Shown piece by piece: positions 37,751 to 46,307 of a stretch of 49,433 nt of DNA; the stretch's first letter is position 1, and each line of letters opens with the position of its first letter. The position numbers and the translations under genes were made by a program. Below the pieces are notes generated by a model that was not told where the DNA came from, did not search any database, and saw only the letters and a program-made list of their open reading frames with translations. Source of the stretch: Vicinamibacterales bacterium (lineage in GTDB: Bacteria; Acidobacteriota; Vicinamibacteria; Vicinamibacterales; JAMQPK01); NCBI GenBank assembly GCA_023717525.1, contig JAMQPK010000154.1, forward strand, positions 1 through 49,433, read 5' to 3'.

Positions 37751-39023
37751 ATCTAGGTTTCACTCCGTGTGCCCGGCGCGCCGCAAATTCCGGCGCTTCC
37801 ATGAGGCACGTGCCCAGGATGCCGATCGATCGAACGAGGGCCCGCAGGCCCGTCCGCTGAATCTCGGCACCATCATCTCCCACATTCGCGTAGCCGCTCT
37901 CATCCGCGACGGCTGTTTCCCACCCTCGGAACAACCGCCCCCAGGGGCTCGCCAGCACCTCCCGCATCAGCGCTTTCGCCTTCAGCGGATACCAGAAACT
38001 ATCGTGGTACAGGACGCTCGCCGCGTATGCCCACGGCGCGAGCACTGTTTTCAGCGACCACTCGAGGGGCTTGCGCCATGGTCCCCAGTAGATCTTGTGT
38101 TGCATGCGCGCCGCAAACGTCATGCGACGGAAAGGTCCCACGAAGTGCCAGTTCTCGGCCCCCGCCTGCTGGTCGCCGACGATCTCGATGTCGCGCGGAT
38201 CGCCGCAGCCCAGTCCAAGATCGTGCGCGAGCCTGATGTACTTGATCGACAGCGGGTCCATGCCCATCAGCTTGGCCGACACCGCATCGATCGCCACCTG
38301 GTCGCTGCTGGCCAGAATGACGTTCTTCACGCGCGGAATCATGCAGCGCGGCCCCGGGCCATCTCCGGCAAACGTGCCATCCATGACGGCGAACACGCCG
38401 CGATGAACCTTCTGCTGAATCATCAGCAGGTCGACCAGCGTTTCGTGAATCACCGGGTGCGTCCAGTGCCGGTGTTCGTTCAACAGTCCGCCGAACGCAT
38501 TCTTCATCGCCCCGGTCGTCGTCGTAAAGACGTGTGTTTTCACGGTCGGGAGATGAATGATGTTCTCGCCGATGAACCGCCGCGGGATCATGAACCCTTT
38601 CGGGTAGACGTCGTTCAGGCAGAGAAACTTCTTCGTCAGGTCGCCGACGGCTTCCTTGATGTTGATCCACTCTTCGGTTTCGTAGATGTGGATGTTCCGC
38701 AGGCCGTGAGCTTCCACGACAGGAAGCTGCTTGTTCTCGCGCTCCCCCAGATGTGCGTCGATGACCACCGTGCGGTTGTGGCAGGCGTGCATGAGATCGG
38801 GAGAGTAGCCGTCCTTCTTCATCGCCCGGATGACACCCTCGAGCTGCCAGGGGGTCGTCGAGCTGCCGGGAAAGAAGAAATGCCAGGAAATGTTGATCTT
38901 GAGGGCAGTATCCGCGTCCTTCGCGATCACGTCCTGGTAGCCGGCGAGGTTCATCAGCTCGTGGTAATCGTGCAGCACGGTTTCCGGCCGTGTCCGCAGG
39001 ATGGCCACACGCGCGTTGGGCAT
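37749..39023 (-). CDS. DUF362-domain protein
   Basis: A 424-residue protein. The DUF362 core is recognisable: INISWHFFFPGSSTTPWQLE, HLPTVKTHVFTTTTGAMKNA, FGGLLNEHRHWTHPVIHETL, FAVMDGTFAGDGPGPRCMIP, and ILASSDQVAIDAVSAKLMGM. The 'Lys-Thr-His' and 'Asp-Gly' motifs are standard. The usual C-terminal four-cysteine iron-sulfur segment is absent; a hydrophobic or amphipathic region near 335-370 may contact the membrane. The biochemical role of DUF362 is poorly defined. ATG at 39023 is preferred; a GTG at 39029 is close. It follows the UbiA-type gene by ten bases, suggesting a shared prenyl-glycan pathway. Confidence 0.85.
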   Translation of the reverse strand: MPNARVAILRTRPETVLHDYHELMNLAGYQDVIAKDADTALKINISWHFFFPGSSTTPWQLEGVIRAMKKDGYSPDLMHACHNRTVVIDAHLGERENKQLPVVEAHGLRNIHIYETEEWINIKEAVGDLTKKFLCLNDVYPKGFMIPRRFIGENIIHLPTVKTHVFTTTTGAMKNAFGGLLNEHRHWTHPVIHETLVDLLMIQQKVHRGVFAVMDGTFAGDGPGPRCMIPRVKNVILASSDQVAIDAVSAKLMGMDPLSIKYIRLAHDLGLGCGDPRDIEIVGDQQAGAENWHFVGPFRRMTFAARMQHKIYWGPWRKPLEWSLKTVLAPWAYAASVLYHDSFWYPLKAKALMREVLASPWGRLFRGWETAVADESGYANVGDDGAEIQRTGLRALVRSIGILGTCLMEAPEFAARRAHGVKPR

Positions 39024-39033
39024 TCCCACGATT

Positions 39034-39930
39034 TTACCGGTAAATGACGAGAATCACAGAAAGGGCCCAGAGTGCCACGCAGACGAGCAGGGGACGATCG
39101 TTCACCAGCAGCTCGGCCGGACTGCCACCGAGATCGCGGCGATGGACGAGGTACAGGTATCGGAAGATCCCATACAACGGAAATGGAATCGTCATGCTCA
39201 GCAGCGTCGTGCCGAATTTCTCGGTCGTCTCGGGGCTGATGGTGTAAAAGGCATACGCGATCAACGTCGACGCCGTCACCACCGAGATCATCTGATCGAG
39301 CAGATACGGTGTGTAGTCGTCGAGCGTGGGGCGATGATCGGTGGCCTGCTCGGCCAGGAGCACGAGTTCGTGCCGCCGCTTGCTCAACGCCAGAAACAGC
39401 GCCAGGAGCGTCGTACAAACGAGCAGCCAGTGGCTGACGGGCACCGCAATCGCGGCGCCGCCCGCGACGGCGCGCAGCGTGAATCCCGCGGCAATCGTCA
39501 GCACGTCGAGAATGACGATGTGCTTGAAGTACGCCGAGTAGGCCCACAGCAATCCGAGGTACGCGCACGCAGTGGCGAAGAACGGAAGGCCGAGCGTGAA
39601 CGCGACGGCGAGCGCTCCGGTCGCCACGACGAGCGCCGCCACCAGCGCTGTTTTCGGATCGAGAGCGCCGGAGGCGATGGGCCGGTTTGCTTTCAGCGGA
39701 TGCCGCTTGTCCTGTTCACGATCGAGCACGTCGTTCACGAGGTACACCGCGCCCGACAATGCGCAGAACACGGCAAATGCCACCGCGGCCTCGAGGACAG
39801 CGGTCGGGTCGTTCAGTTTGTGTGCGAAGACGAGCGCGCCGAAGACGAAGAGGTTCTTCGTCCACTGGCCGGGACGGAGTGAGATCAGAAGGTTGAACGG
39901 AAGCGGGCGGTTGCCCTTGGGGCTACGCAA
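39034..39930 (-). CDS. UbiA-family prenyl-phosphate transferase (decaprenyl-phosphate phosphoribosyltransferase-like)
   Basis: A 298-residue integral membrane protein with about nine helices. The Asp-rich site NDVLDREQDKRHPLKANRPI is the UbiA prenyl-diphosphate/metal motif, and the N-terminus LLISLRPGQWTKNLFVFGAL matches the DPPR-synthase branch, which moves phosphoribose onto polyprenyl phosphate. A second Asp motif appears near YTPYLLDQMISVVTASTLIA. The product would be a polyprenyl-phosphate pentose donor for glycan assembly, which fits the nearby glycosyltransferases. Start is TTG at 39930, the first start codon after an in-frame stop, with AGG just before it. Followed by DUF362. Confidence 0.83.
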   Translation of the reverse strand: MRSPKGNRPLPFNLLISLRPGQWTKNLFVFGALVFAHKLNDPTAVLEAAVAFAVFCALSGAVYLVNDVLDREQDKRHPLKANRPIASGALDPKTALVAALVVATGALAVAFTLGLPFFATACAYLGLLWAYSAYFKHIVILDVLTIAAGFTLRAVAGGAAIAVPVSHWLLVCTTLLALFLALSKRRHELVLLAEQATDHRPTLDDYTPYLLDQMISVVTASTLIAYAFYTISPETTEKFGTTLLSMTIPFPLYGIFRYLYLVHRRDLGGSPAELLVNDRPLLVCVALWALSVILVIYR

Positions 39931-39962
39931 CCTGATGACAGTCTAACGCGAAGCGGGAGGAC

Positions 39963-40268
39963 TTACAGTCCTCCCGCTCCGGCAAACTTTCTCTGCTGGA
40001 AGCATTCCTTGCAGAACACGGGGCGCCCCTGCGTGGGGCGGAAGGGGACCGTGGTCTCCTTGCCGCACGCAGAGCACGTCGCTTGAGTTTCGACACGTTC
40101 GCGAACGCCGGGCGATGCCGCCCGCGTGGCCCTCTTCGCTTTGCACGCCTTGCATCGCTTGGGCTCGTTCTTGAAATTCTTGTCCGCGAAAAAGAGCTGC
40201 TCTCCCGCCGTCCAGACGAATTCCGCTCCGCAATCCACGCAGTTGAGGATCTTGTCCTGGAACTCCAT
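39963..40268 (-). CDS. Small zinc-ribbon protein (CxxC-x17-CxxC type)
   Basis: A 101-residue protein with four CxxC pairs: CVDCG near residue 10, CKAC near 39, CSACG near 66 and CKEC near 90. They form two treble-clef or ribbon zinc sites. The first half (EFVWTAGEQLFFADKNFKNE, PKRCKACKAKR) and the second (TTVPFRPTQGRPVFCKECFQ) resemble the paired ribbon found in many bacterial zinc-ribbon proteins. Role unknown; it may bind RNA, DNA or ribosomes. It lies 26 bases after rpsU and likely shares its promoter. Confidence 0.82.
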   Translation of the reverse strand: MEFQDKILNCVDCGAEFVWTAGEQLFFADKNFKNEPKRCKACKAKRATRAASPGVRERVETQATCSACGKETTVPFRPTQGRPVFCKECFQQRKFAGAGGL

Positions 40269-40294
40269 CGTGTCGCCCCTTGCTCGCGCCCGTA

Positions 40295-40492
40295 TTACTC
40301 TGCGTCGCGTCGCATTTTCTTGCGGTTGCGTTTCCGCGCCAGTGCCTGTTTGGCACGACGCTTGTCTCCGGGCTTCAGATAGAAGGAGTGCTTCTTGATA
40401 TCCTTGATGATATCTTCCTGCTGCACCTTCCGTTTGAACCGCCGAAGAGCACTTTCAATGGACTCGCCGTCTTGAACCTTAACTTCCGCCAC
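40295..40492 (-). CDS. rpsU: 30S ribosomal protein S21
   Basis: A 65-residue basic protein. The sequence AEVKVQDGESIESALRRFKR matches the S21 N-terminus, followed by the helical KKHSFYLKPGDKRRAKQALA and an Arg/Lys tail (RKRNRKKMRRDAE). S21 sits near the anti-Shine-Dalgarno region of the 30S platform. Start is GTG at 40492 because a GAGGGGG ribosome-binding site lies about eleven bases upstream; the GTG at 40504 is directly against it. Promoter at 40561-40590. Confidence 0.93.
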   Translation of the reverse strand: MAEVKVQDGESIESALRRFKRKVQQEDIIKDIKKHSFYLKPGDKRRAKQALARKRNRKKMRRDAE

Positions 40493-40560
40493 GTATGAAA
40501 ACACCCCCTCAACTCGGGCGTACTAGATAACGATTGTGTTACGCTGAAGCAGGACTGCGG

Positions 40561-40590
40561 ATCTTAGGCGCAAAGACGCAGCCCCGTCAA
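40561..40590 (-). promoter_or_regulatory. rpsU: Sigma-70 promoter of rpsU: TTGACG - 18 bp - TAAGAT
   Basis: On the minus strand TTGACG (40590-40585) and TAAGAT (40566-40561) are 18 bases apart. Transcription should start near 40554, about 60 bases before the GTG at 40492. The region is shared with divergent purD. Confidence 0.6.
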
Positions 40591-40643
40591 CGGATTACTC
40601 CCTCGAGCTAAATCTTTTACATCCAATAGTTTAAGCGAAAATC

Positions 40644-41927
40644 GTGACGTCCAGCAGAGTTCTGGTTGTCGGCAGCGGCGGGCGCGAACACGCGCTGGTG
40701 TGGAAACTGGCCTCCGAGCGCGGTGTCTCGGACATCGTTTGCGCCCCGGGAAATGCCGGAATCAGCCGTCTGGCGCGCTGTATCCCGGTGGATCCCGCCG
40801 ATCCTCACGCGCTCGTCGCAATCGCGCAGCGCGAAGAACTCGATTTCACCATCGTTGGGCCCGAGCTTCCACTGAGTCGCGGCGTCGCCGACGTTTTCGC
40901 CGACGAAGGTCTGCTGTTGTTCGGTCCGACCCAGCGAGCAGCCCGGCTCGAATCGAGCAAAGTGTTCGCCAAAGAGTTCATGCAGCGAAACGGTGTGCCC
41001 ACGGCGCGCTATCGCGCCTGTGACTCGGCGGCCGAAGCCGTCGCCATTCTTCGAAGCGGTGAATTCTCATTCCCTGTGGTCTTGAAAGCCGACGGCCTTG
41101 CGGCAGGAAAGGGCGTCGTGATCTCGCCGGACCTCGGAGATGCTGAATCACAGGTTCACGCGATGATGGTCGACAAGCGATTCGGCCAGGCGGGCGCGCG
41201 AACGGTGATCGAAGAGCTGCTCGTCGGCCGCGAGGCGTCCTTTTTCGCCCTGTGCGACGGCACGCGCGCGATTCCGCTCGGATCCGCGGAAGATCACAAG
41301 CGGGCGCTCGACGGAGACGCAGGCCCGAACACGGGTGGCATGGGCGCCTACGCCCCGAGCTCGTTGTTCGATGCGGCCACCGAGGCGGCTGTCATGAGGG
41401 ACATCGTGCAGCCGGTCCTCGACGGCATGCGCAACGAAGGCAGCGAGTTCCGCGGTTTTCTGTTCGTCGGTCTGATGTTGACGGCGGATGGCCCGAAAGT
41501 GATCGAGTTCAACGTGCGCTTTGGCGATCCCGAAGCGCAGGTGGTGCTGCCGACGATTGCCGGCGATCTGTCTGTTCTGCTGATGAGCGCGGCTGCGGGA
41601 GATCTCGGTTCGGCGCGGGTGACGACAACCGGGAATTGCCGCGTCGGCGTCGTATTGGCATCCGGTGGCTACCCGGATACCTACGACACGGGGAAAGTGA
41701 TTCGCGGCCTCGAGGCCGCCGAGGCCCTTCCGGACGTGAACATTTTCCACTCGGGCACCGCAAAGCGCGGCACCGACATTGTGAGCAACGGCGGGCGTGT
41801 CCTGACGGTCGTGGCGTCTGCTGCCGACTATCGCTCAGCCATCTCGCGCGCGTATGAGGCGGTTGGTAAAATCAGTTTCGAGCACATGCACTATCGGAAA
41901 GACATTGGCGCGAAAGCCCTGACGTAG
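40644..41927 (+). CDS. purD: Phosphoribosylamine-glycine ligase
   Basis: A 427-residue enzyme for purine step 2, joining phosphoribosylamine and glycine with ATP. Motifs: VLVVGSGGREHALVWKLASE, VKADGLAAGKGVVI, GSAEDHKRALDGDAGPNTGG with the MGAYAP loop, and IEFNVRFGDPEAQVVLP. ATP-grasp fold; length matches the family. Start is GTG at 40644, with no clear ribosome-binding site. It is the first gene of the plus-strand purine cluster, divergent from rpsU, and is followed by purE after a gap with a strong hairpin. Confidence 0.96.
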   Translation: MTSSRVLVVGSGGREHALVWKLASERGVSDIVCAPGNAGISRLARCIPVDPADPHALVAIAQREELDFTIVGPELPLSRGVADVFADEGLLLFGPTQRAARLESSKVFAKEFMQRNGVPTARYRACDSAAEAVAILRSGEFSFPVVLKADGLAAGKGVVISPDLGDAESQVHAMMVDKRFGQAGARTVIEELLVGREASFFALCDGTRAIPLGSAEDHKRALDGDAGPNTGGMGAYAPSSLFDAATEAAVMRDIVQPVLDGMRNEGSEFRGFLFVGLMLTADGPKVIEFNVRFGDPEAQVVLPTIAGDLSVLLMSAAAGDLGSARVTTTGNCRVGVVLASGGYPDTYDTGKVIRGLEAAEALPDVNIFHSGTAKRGTDIVSNGGRVLTVVASAADYRSAISRAYEAVGKISFEHMHYRKDIGAKALT

Positions 41928-41978
41928 GCTAAGTACCCGATCAACCGTATCAAGATCCGGAGCGTACGCGACGGCACC

Positions 41979-42002
41979 CGCGCGGGGGTGGGGCCCCGCG
42001 CG
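41979..42002. promoter_or_regulatory. Very stable GC hairpin (9-bp stem) just before purE
   Basis: CGCGCGGGG (41979-41987) and CCCCGCGCG (41994-42002) form a perfect nine-base-pair GC stem with a six-base loop (GTGGGG). It ends nine bases before the purE ATG at 42012. No Shine-Dalgarno sequence lies between, so the stem would sit at the ribosome-docking site. It is a candidate for an attenuator or a translation-control element. Confidence 0.65.
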
Positions 42003-42011
42003 AACACAAAG

Positions 42012-42509
42012 ATGTCACCACTACAAGTTCTCATTCTCATGGGCTCGCAGAACGACGCACCCATCATGCAGGGCGCCGTCGACGTTTTGAAGGACCTTGG
42101 TATTTCGGTCGAGATGACCGTCGCATCGGCGCATCGCTCGCCCGCGCGCGTCGTGCGGTTGATTGATGAAGCGGGCAAGCGCGGTGTCGCCGTCTTCATC
42201 ATTGGGGCGGGCGCTGCTGCACATCTCGCCGGTGTTGTCGCGGCCCACGTCACCAAGCCGGTAATCGGTGTGCCGATCGACTCGTCGGCTCTCAAGGGGC
42301 TCGATGCGCTCCTGTCGACCGTGCAGATGCCGCCCGGCGTTCCCGTGGCGACGATGTCCATCGGTAAGCCCGGTGCGACCAATGCCGGCGTGCTGGCTGC
42401 GCAGATTCTCGCGCTTGGCGACAAGGGCATCGCCGCGCGCCTGGAGAAGTACAAGGCGGATCTCGCAGACAAAGTGGAGAAAGCGGCGCGAGATCTCCAG
42501 GGCACCTGA
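42012..42509 (+). CDS. purE: 5-(carboxyamino)imidazole ribonucleotide mutase (class I PurE)
   Basis: A 165-residue enzyme converting N5-CAIR to CAIR in purine synthesis. Motifs: LILMGSQNDAPIMQGAV, VASAHRSPARVVRLI with catalytic His about 41, IIGAGAAAHLAGVVAAHVTK, and VQMPPGVPVATMSIGKPGAT, all class I. Its partner purK is not in the window. ATG at 42012 gives the family-like start; an in-frame GTG at 41988 would lie in the loop of the hairpin. Eleven bases separate it from mtaB downstream. Confidence 0.94.
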   Translation: MSPLQVLILMGSQNDAPIMQGAVDVLKDLGISVEMTVASAHRSPARVVRLIDEAGKRGVAVFIIGAGAAAHLAGVVAAHVTKPVIGVPIDSSALKGLDALLSTVQMPPGVPVATMSIGKPGATNAGVLAAQILALGDKGIAARLEKYKADLADKVEKAARDLQGT

Positions 42510-42521
42510 CCTCCTTACCCT

Positions 42522-43790
42522 ATGAAGTACGCCATCGTCACCTTCGGCTGCCGCGTCAACCAGGCCGACTCATTTCAGATTGAAGAGCAGTTGATGGCCA
42601 ACGGCGGCACGGTCTCTTCGGTTCACGACGCTGATCTCGTTGTCGTGAACACTTGCTCGGTGACCAGCGCATCCGACCAGGGTACGCGGCAGATCGTGCG
42701 GAAGATCGCGCGGGAGAACCCCGGCGCACGGATTGTTGTCACCGGTTGTTACGCGACCCGCCGGCCCGACGAGATCGCTGCGTTGCCTGGCGTCGTACAG
42801 GTCGTCCCCAACGATCGGAAGGATGCGTTCGCCGAGGCGATCGGCCTGACCACGGCGGAACGATTTGGTGGCGGGGACGGATCGTGCGGCGCGGCCATTG
42901 CGCCAGGGCTCGCTGGACGCACGGCTTACACGCTACGCGTTCAAACGGGGTGTGACGAGGAGTGTTCGTACTGCATCATCCCGACGACGCGAGGCAGGGG
43001 ACGCAGCCGGCCGAAGCATGAGGTGCTTGCCGAGATCGCGCGTGTCCGTGCGGCCGGCTTCCGAGAAATTGCCCTCACCGGTGTGCACCTGGGGTCCTAT
43101 GGGCGCGACCTTCCGGTACGTTCGTCGCTGCTGGATTTGCTGGAGTCGATCGAGCGCGAAACCACGGACGGAATTCGTTTCCGGATCAGCTCACTCGAGC
43201 CCATGGACTGCCCCGAGGGAATCGTGGAGCTTGCGGCCAGCTCCGGGTGCTTTGCACCGCATTTTCATCTGCCTCTCCAGCATGCGAGCAACCGCATGCT
43301 CGTCGCCATGCGCCGGCCATACACGATCGAGTATTACCGCCGCCTGGTCGACCGGCTCCGGGAACGAATCCCGCACGCCTCGATCGGGTCGGACGTCATC
43401 GTCGGATTTCCCGGAGAGACGGATGCGGACTTCGCCGAGCTCGAGGCGTACCTTCGCGAGTGCCCGCTGACTCACATCCACGTGTTTCCGTATTCAGATC
43501 GCCCGGGAACAGTGGCAACCGCGTTGCGCGAAAAGATCCACGGCTCGATCATCCGCGATCGCGCGGCGCGCATTCGCGCGGTTGGCCGGGAATTGACCGG
43601 AAGATTTCACGAGGGCCAGGATGGCGCCGTTCGCTCGGGGCTGACGATCGAGGATGGGTCCCTGGTGGTGACCGACAACTACCTGAAGCTGAGGATTGAA
43701 CCCGGCCGCGCTCGCAACGAATGGATTCAAGTGCGGGTGAAGATCGAGGGCACGCAGCTTACTGGCGTTCCGATCCCGACCGAACACTGA
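42522..43790 (+). CDS. mtaB: tRNA t6A37 methylthiotransferase MtaB
   Basis: A 422-residue radical-SAM enzyme that adds a methylthio group to t6A37 of tRNA. The N-terminal MTTase domain has three Cys (TFGCRVNQADSFQIEEQ, VVVNTCSVTSASDQGTR, VVTGCYATRRPDEI). The radical-SAM triad is in QTGCDEECSYCIIPTTRGRG. Later motifs SDVIVGFPGETDADF and IHVFPYSDRPGTVA are typical, and a TRAM-like domain closes the protein. Name preferred over MiaB or RimO from the VTFGCRVNQ start. Its stop codon TGA lies inside a heptamer repeat tract shared with rlmN on the other strand. Confidence 0.9.
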   Translation: MKYAIVTFGCRVNQADSFQIEEQLMANGGTVSSVHDADLVVVNTCSVTSASDQGTRQIVRKIARENPGARIVVTGCYATRRPDEIAALPGVVQVVPNDRKDAFAEAIGLTTAERFGGGDGSCGAAIAPGLAGRTAYTLRVQTGCDEECSYCIIPTTRGRGRSRPKHEVLAEIARVRAAGFREIALTGVHLGSYGRDLPVRSSLLDLLESIERETTDGIRFRISSLEPMDCPEGIVELAASSGCFAPHFHLPLQHASNRMLVAMRRPYTIEYYRRLVDRLRERIPHASIGSDVIVGFPGETDADFAELEAYLRECPLTHIHVFPYSDRPGTVATALREKIHGSIIRDRAARIRAVGRELTGRFHEGQDGAVRSGLTIEDGSLVVTDNYLKLRIEPGRARNEWIQVRVKIEGTQLTGVPIPTEH

Positions 43791-43835
43791 CAACTGATAA
43801 CTGATTACTGATAACTGATTACTGATAACTATAAG
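43787..43835. repeat. Heptamer tandem repeat between convergent mtaB and rlmN (CTGATAA/CTGATTA type)
   Basis: Seven head-to-tail 7-base units: CTGACAA, CTGATAA, CTGATTA, CTGATAA, CTGATTA, CTGATAA, CTATAAG. The last three full pairs alternate as a 14-base period. The mtaB stop TGA (43788-43790) lies in the first unit and the rlmN stop TAG (43831-43829 on the minus strand) in the last. No inverted arm is seen. The tract alone forms the whole gap between the two genes. Confidence 0.93.
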
Positions 43836-44926
43836 AGCCCCGCCGCCCGTTGCGCAGGAGATTTCTGATTGCCCTCGACAATCAATTGACCGCAGGCCGC
43901 GCGGATGTCACGCCCGCGACTCTTCCTGACTGACACGGTCGCGCCCCCCTTCGCCAGAATCTCCGCAAACCGATTGACGCGCGCGTCTGCCGGCCGCTCG
44001 AACGCAATGCCAGCGGCCTCGTTCAGCGGAATCAGATTGACCTTGCAGCGGATCTTGCCAAGAAGGCCCACGAGGCGTTTCGCGTCTTCCGGCGTGTCGT
44101 TCACGCCGTTCAGCAGGACGTACTCGAAGGTGATCCGGCTTCGCCGCTTCAGCGGAAACTTACGCGCCGCATCGAGAATTTCCTTCAGGCCGTACTTGCG
44201 ATTCACTGGGACGAGCGCCTCGCGCTGATCCTCGGTTGTCGCGTGCAGGGAAATCGCCAGGTTCGGCATCAGCGGTTCGGTCGCGAGCCGTTCGAGAGCC
44301 GGTAGCACACCCACCGTCGAGAGCGTCACGCGCTTGGGCGACACCGCCAGCCCGTGCGTGTCGTTGAGGATTCGGAGTGCCTTCATTGTGTTGTCGTAAT
44401 TGTGCAGCGGCTCCCCCATGCCCATAAGGACGATGTTGAACCTGGAGTCGCGCAGATCGAGCGCACCCGCCAGGACGCGAACCTGCCCGGCGATTTCGCC
44501 GGCGTCAAGGTTGCGCAGGAGGCCCATCTTGCCGGTGAGGCAAAACCCGCATTTCATCGCGCAGCCGACCTGCGTCGATACGCAGAACGTCTGGGCGGGA
44601 GTGTCTGGTATGAACACCGACTCGATTCGGCGTCCGTCCTCCAACTCGAGCAGAAACTTGGTCGTGCCGTCGGTGGATGTTTCGCGTTGAACGACCTTCG
44701 GTGTCGAGATCCGGAACTGTCCAGGCAGATCGGCACGAAGGGCGCGTGAGAGATCGGTCATCCGCTCGAAGTCGGTGACGCCCTTCGAATGGATCCACGA
44801 GTAGATCTGGCGCGCGTGGAATCGCGGGTGGCCGCGATGCTGCAGCGCTTCTTCCATCTCGGCAAGATCCATCGCGCCGAGATCGAGAAGATCGCGTCCC
44901 GCTAAGCCGTTCCGAACGTTGGGCAT
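43829..44926 (-). CDS. rlmN: 23S rRNA A2503 / tRNA A37 C2-methyltransferase RlmN
   Basis: A 365-residue radical-SAM methyltransferase acting on A2503 of 23S rRNA. The CxxxCxxC triad is at residues 122, 126 and 129 (GCAMKCGFCLTGKMG). Also seen: ESVFIPDTPAQTFCVSTQVG, NIVLMGMGEPLHNYDNTM, VTLSTVGVLPALERLA, ISLHATTEDQREALVPVN, and the C-terminal Cys in RDIRAACGQL for methyl transfer. Length matches. The start ATG at 44926 suits the family. A TACAAT box on the minus strand about 20 bases upstream may be its -10. The gene interrupts the purine cluster on the opposite strand. Confidence 0.96.
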   Translation of the reverse strand: MPNVRNGLAGRDLLDLGAMDLAEMEEALQHRGHPRFHARQIYSWIHSKGVTDFERMTDLSRALRADLPGQFRISTPKVVQRETSTDGTTKFLLELEDGRRIESVFIPDTPAQTFCVSTQVGCAMKCGFCLTGKMGLLRNLDAGEIAGQVRVLAGALDLRDSRFNIVLMGMGEPLHNYDNTMKALRILNDTHGLAVSPKRVTLSTVGVLPALERLATEPLMPNLAISLHATTEDQREALVPVNRKYGLKEILDAARKFPLKRRSRITFEYVLLNGVNDTPEDAKRLVGLLGKIRCKVNLIPLNEAAGIAFERPADARVNRFAEILAKGGATVSVRKSRGRDIRAACGQLIVEGNQKSPAQRAAGLL

Positions 44927-45027
44927 GGCAAGGTTCTATCGCCTCGATTGTACTCGTGTTAAGATCGCTTCAGCTCGCTCTCAACCCTTTCTTCTCCAGC
45001 GGTTTGCACGGCGTTATTGCCAACTCC

Positions 45028-46287
45028 ATGATTGTTCGCGACGCACTCGATAACGGGATTCGTCTTGTGACCGAATCGATGGGACATGTACGTTCCGTCA
45101 GCCTGGGTGTGTGGCTCACGCGTGGGTCTCGCCACGAGACGGACGAAGACAGCGGCATCGCGCACTTCGTCGAACACATGTTGTTCAAGGGAACCGCGAC
45201 GCGCAGCGCGGAGGACATCGCACAGGCGGTCGATTCCATCGGCGGCCAGCTCGACGCCTTCACCGCGAAGGAGTACGCGAGTTACTACGTGAAGGTACTC
45301 GATCAGCACCTGCCGTTGGCGGTCGACATTCTTTCAGACATCGTTCTCAGGCCCGCCTTCAACGACGTCGATATCGAACGGGAAAAGAAAGTCATCCTCG
45401 AAGAAATCAAGATGGTGGAGGACACTCCCGACGATCTCGTGCACGAGCTGTTCACGCAGGCGTTCTGGGAAGGGCACCCGCTCGGCCGACCGATCCTCGG
45501 CACCAAGGACAGCGTCGAAGGGTTTACACAGGCGCGGCTGCGCGATCATTTCCGCGGCGCTTACGCGGCGGAAAATGTGATTATTTCGGCGGCCGGCAAT
45601 CTCGAGCACGGCGCGCTGCGCGAGGCGCTCGAGAAGGCGTTCGGCGAGATGCCGTCGGCTGGGCGGAAGGAGAGCTGGACGCCCCCGGCGGTGATTCCGA
45701 AAGTCGTCATTCGATCGAAAGAGCTCGAGCAAAGCCACATTTGTCTCGGCGCCAGCAGCTACCCGCAGAACCACGACGCCCGCTACGCCAGCTACGTGTT
45801 GAACACGATGCTCGGCGGGTCGATGAGCTCGCGGCTGTTTCAGAACATCCGCGAAAAGCGAGGGCTGGCCTATTCGGTGTTCTCGGGCATCAATGCGTAT
45901 CGCGATGCCGGATCGCTCACGGTCTACGCTGGGTGCGCGAACGAGGCGGTTGGCGAAGTCATCGACCTTGTCGTCGAGGAAATGAAAGTCATCAAGCAGA
46001 CGCCGGTGGCGGACAGCGAGTTGCGGCGCGCGAAGGATCATCTGAAGGGCAGCGTGATGCTGAGCCTCGAGAACACGGCGAGCCGTATGTCGCACCTGGC
46101 GCGGCAGGAGATCTATTTTGACCGACAGTTCAGCCTCGACGAGACGCTCGAAGGCATCGAACGCGTGACGCCGGCCGACACCCAGCGCGTGGCGCACGAG
46201 TTGTTCTCGAACGGTTCGCTGGCGGCCACGGTGCTCGGGCAGGTGAACGGATTGGAGCTGCCGCGCGAGCGGCTGAACCTGAACTAG
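45028..46287 (+). CDS. M16 family zinc metallopeptidase (PqqL/insulinase-like)
   Basis: A 419-residue M16 peptidase of the mitochondrial-processing-peptidase-like group. The inverted zinc motif HxxEH is HFVEH (His46, Glu49, His50), and the distal Glu is in VILEEIKMVEDTPDDLVHEL. The second-half structural domain holds EQSHICLGASSYPQNHDARY and NTMLGGSMSSRLFQNIREKR. Such peptidases degrade short peptides in the cytosol or periplasm; no signal peptide is seen. ATG at 45028 is preferred over the upstream GTG at 44956. A weak TAAGAT box lies at 44960-44965. Followed by purB after 18 bases. Confidence 0.9.
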   Translation: MIVRDALDNGIRLVTESMGHVRSVSLGVWLTRGSRHETDEDSGIAHFVEHMLFKGTATRSAEDIAQAVDSIGGQLDAFTAKEYASYYVKVLDQHLPLAVDILSDIVLRPAFNDVDIEREKKVILEEIKMVEDTPDDLVHELFTQAFWEGHPLGRPILGTKDSVEGFTQARLRDHFRGAYAAENVIISAAGNLEHGALREALEKAFGEMPSAGRKESWTPPAVIPKVVIRSKELEQSHICLGASSYPQNHDARYASYVLNTMLGGSMSSRLFQNIREKRGLAYSVFSGINAYRDAGSLTVYAGCANEAVGEVIDLVVEEMKVIKQTPVADSELRRAKDHLKGSVMLSLENTASRMSHLARQEIYFDRQFSLDETLEGIERVTPADTQRVAHELFSNGSLAATVLGQVNGLELPRERLNLN

Positions 46288-46307
46288 ACGATCGACGATG
46301 GACGAAT
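46287..46307 (+). repeat. Heptamer tandem repeat spanning the purB start (GACGATC, GACGATG, GACGAAT)
   Basis: Three 7-base units lie immediately after the peptidase stop, and the purB ATG (46306) overlaps the last unit. The unit is the reverse complement of the ATCGTCN type at 15715-15761, the only family seen twice in the window. Confidence 0.75.

Noticed and set aside
41928-42011. Hairpin before purE as an ordinary Rho-independent terminator of purD
   Set aside because: No U-tract follows the stem; the downstream bases are CGAACACAAAG, and the next gene is in the same pathway and direction.
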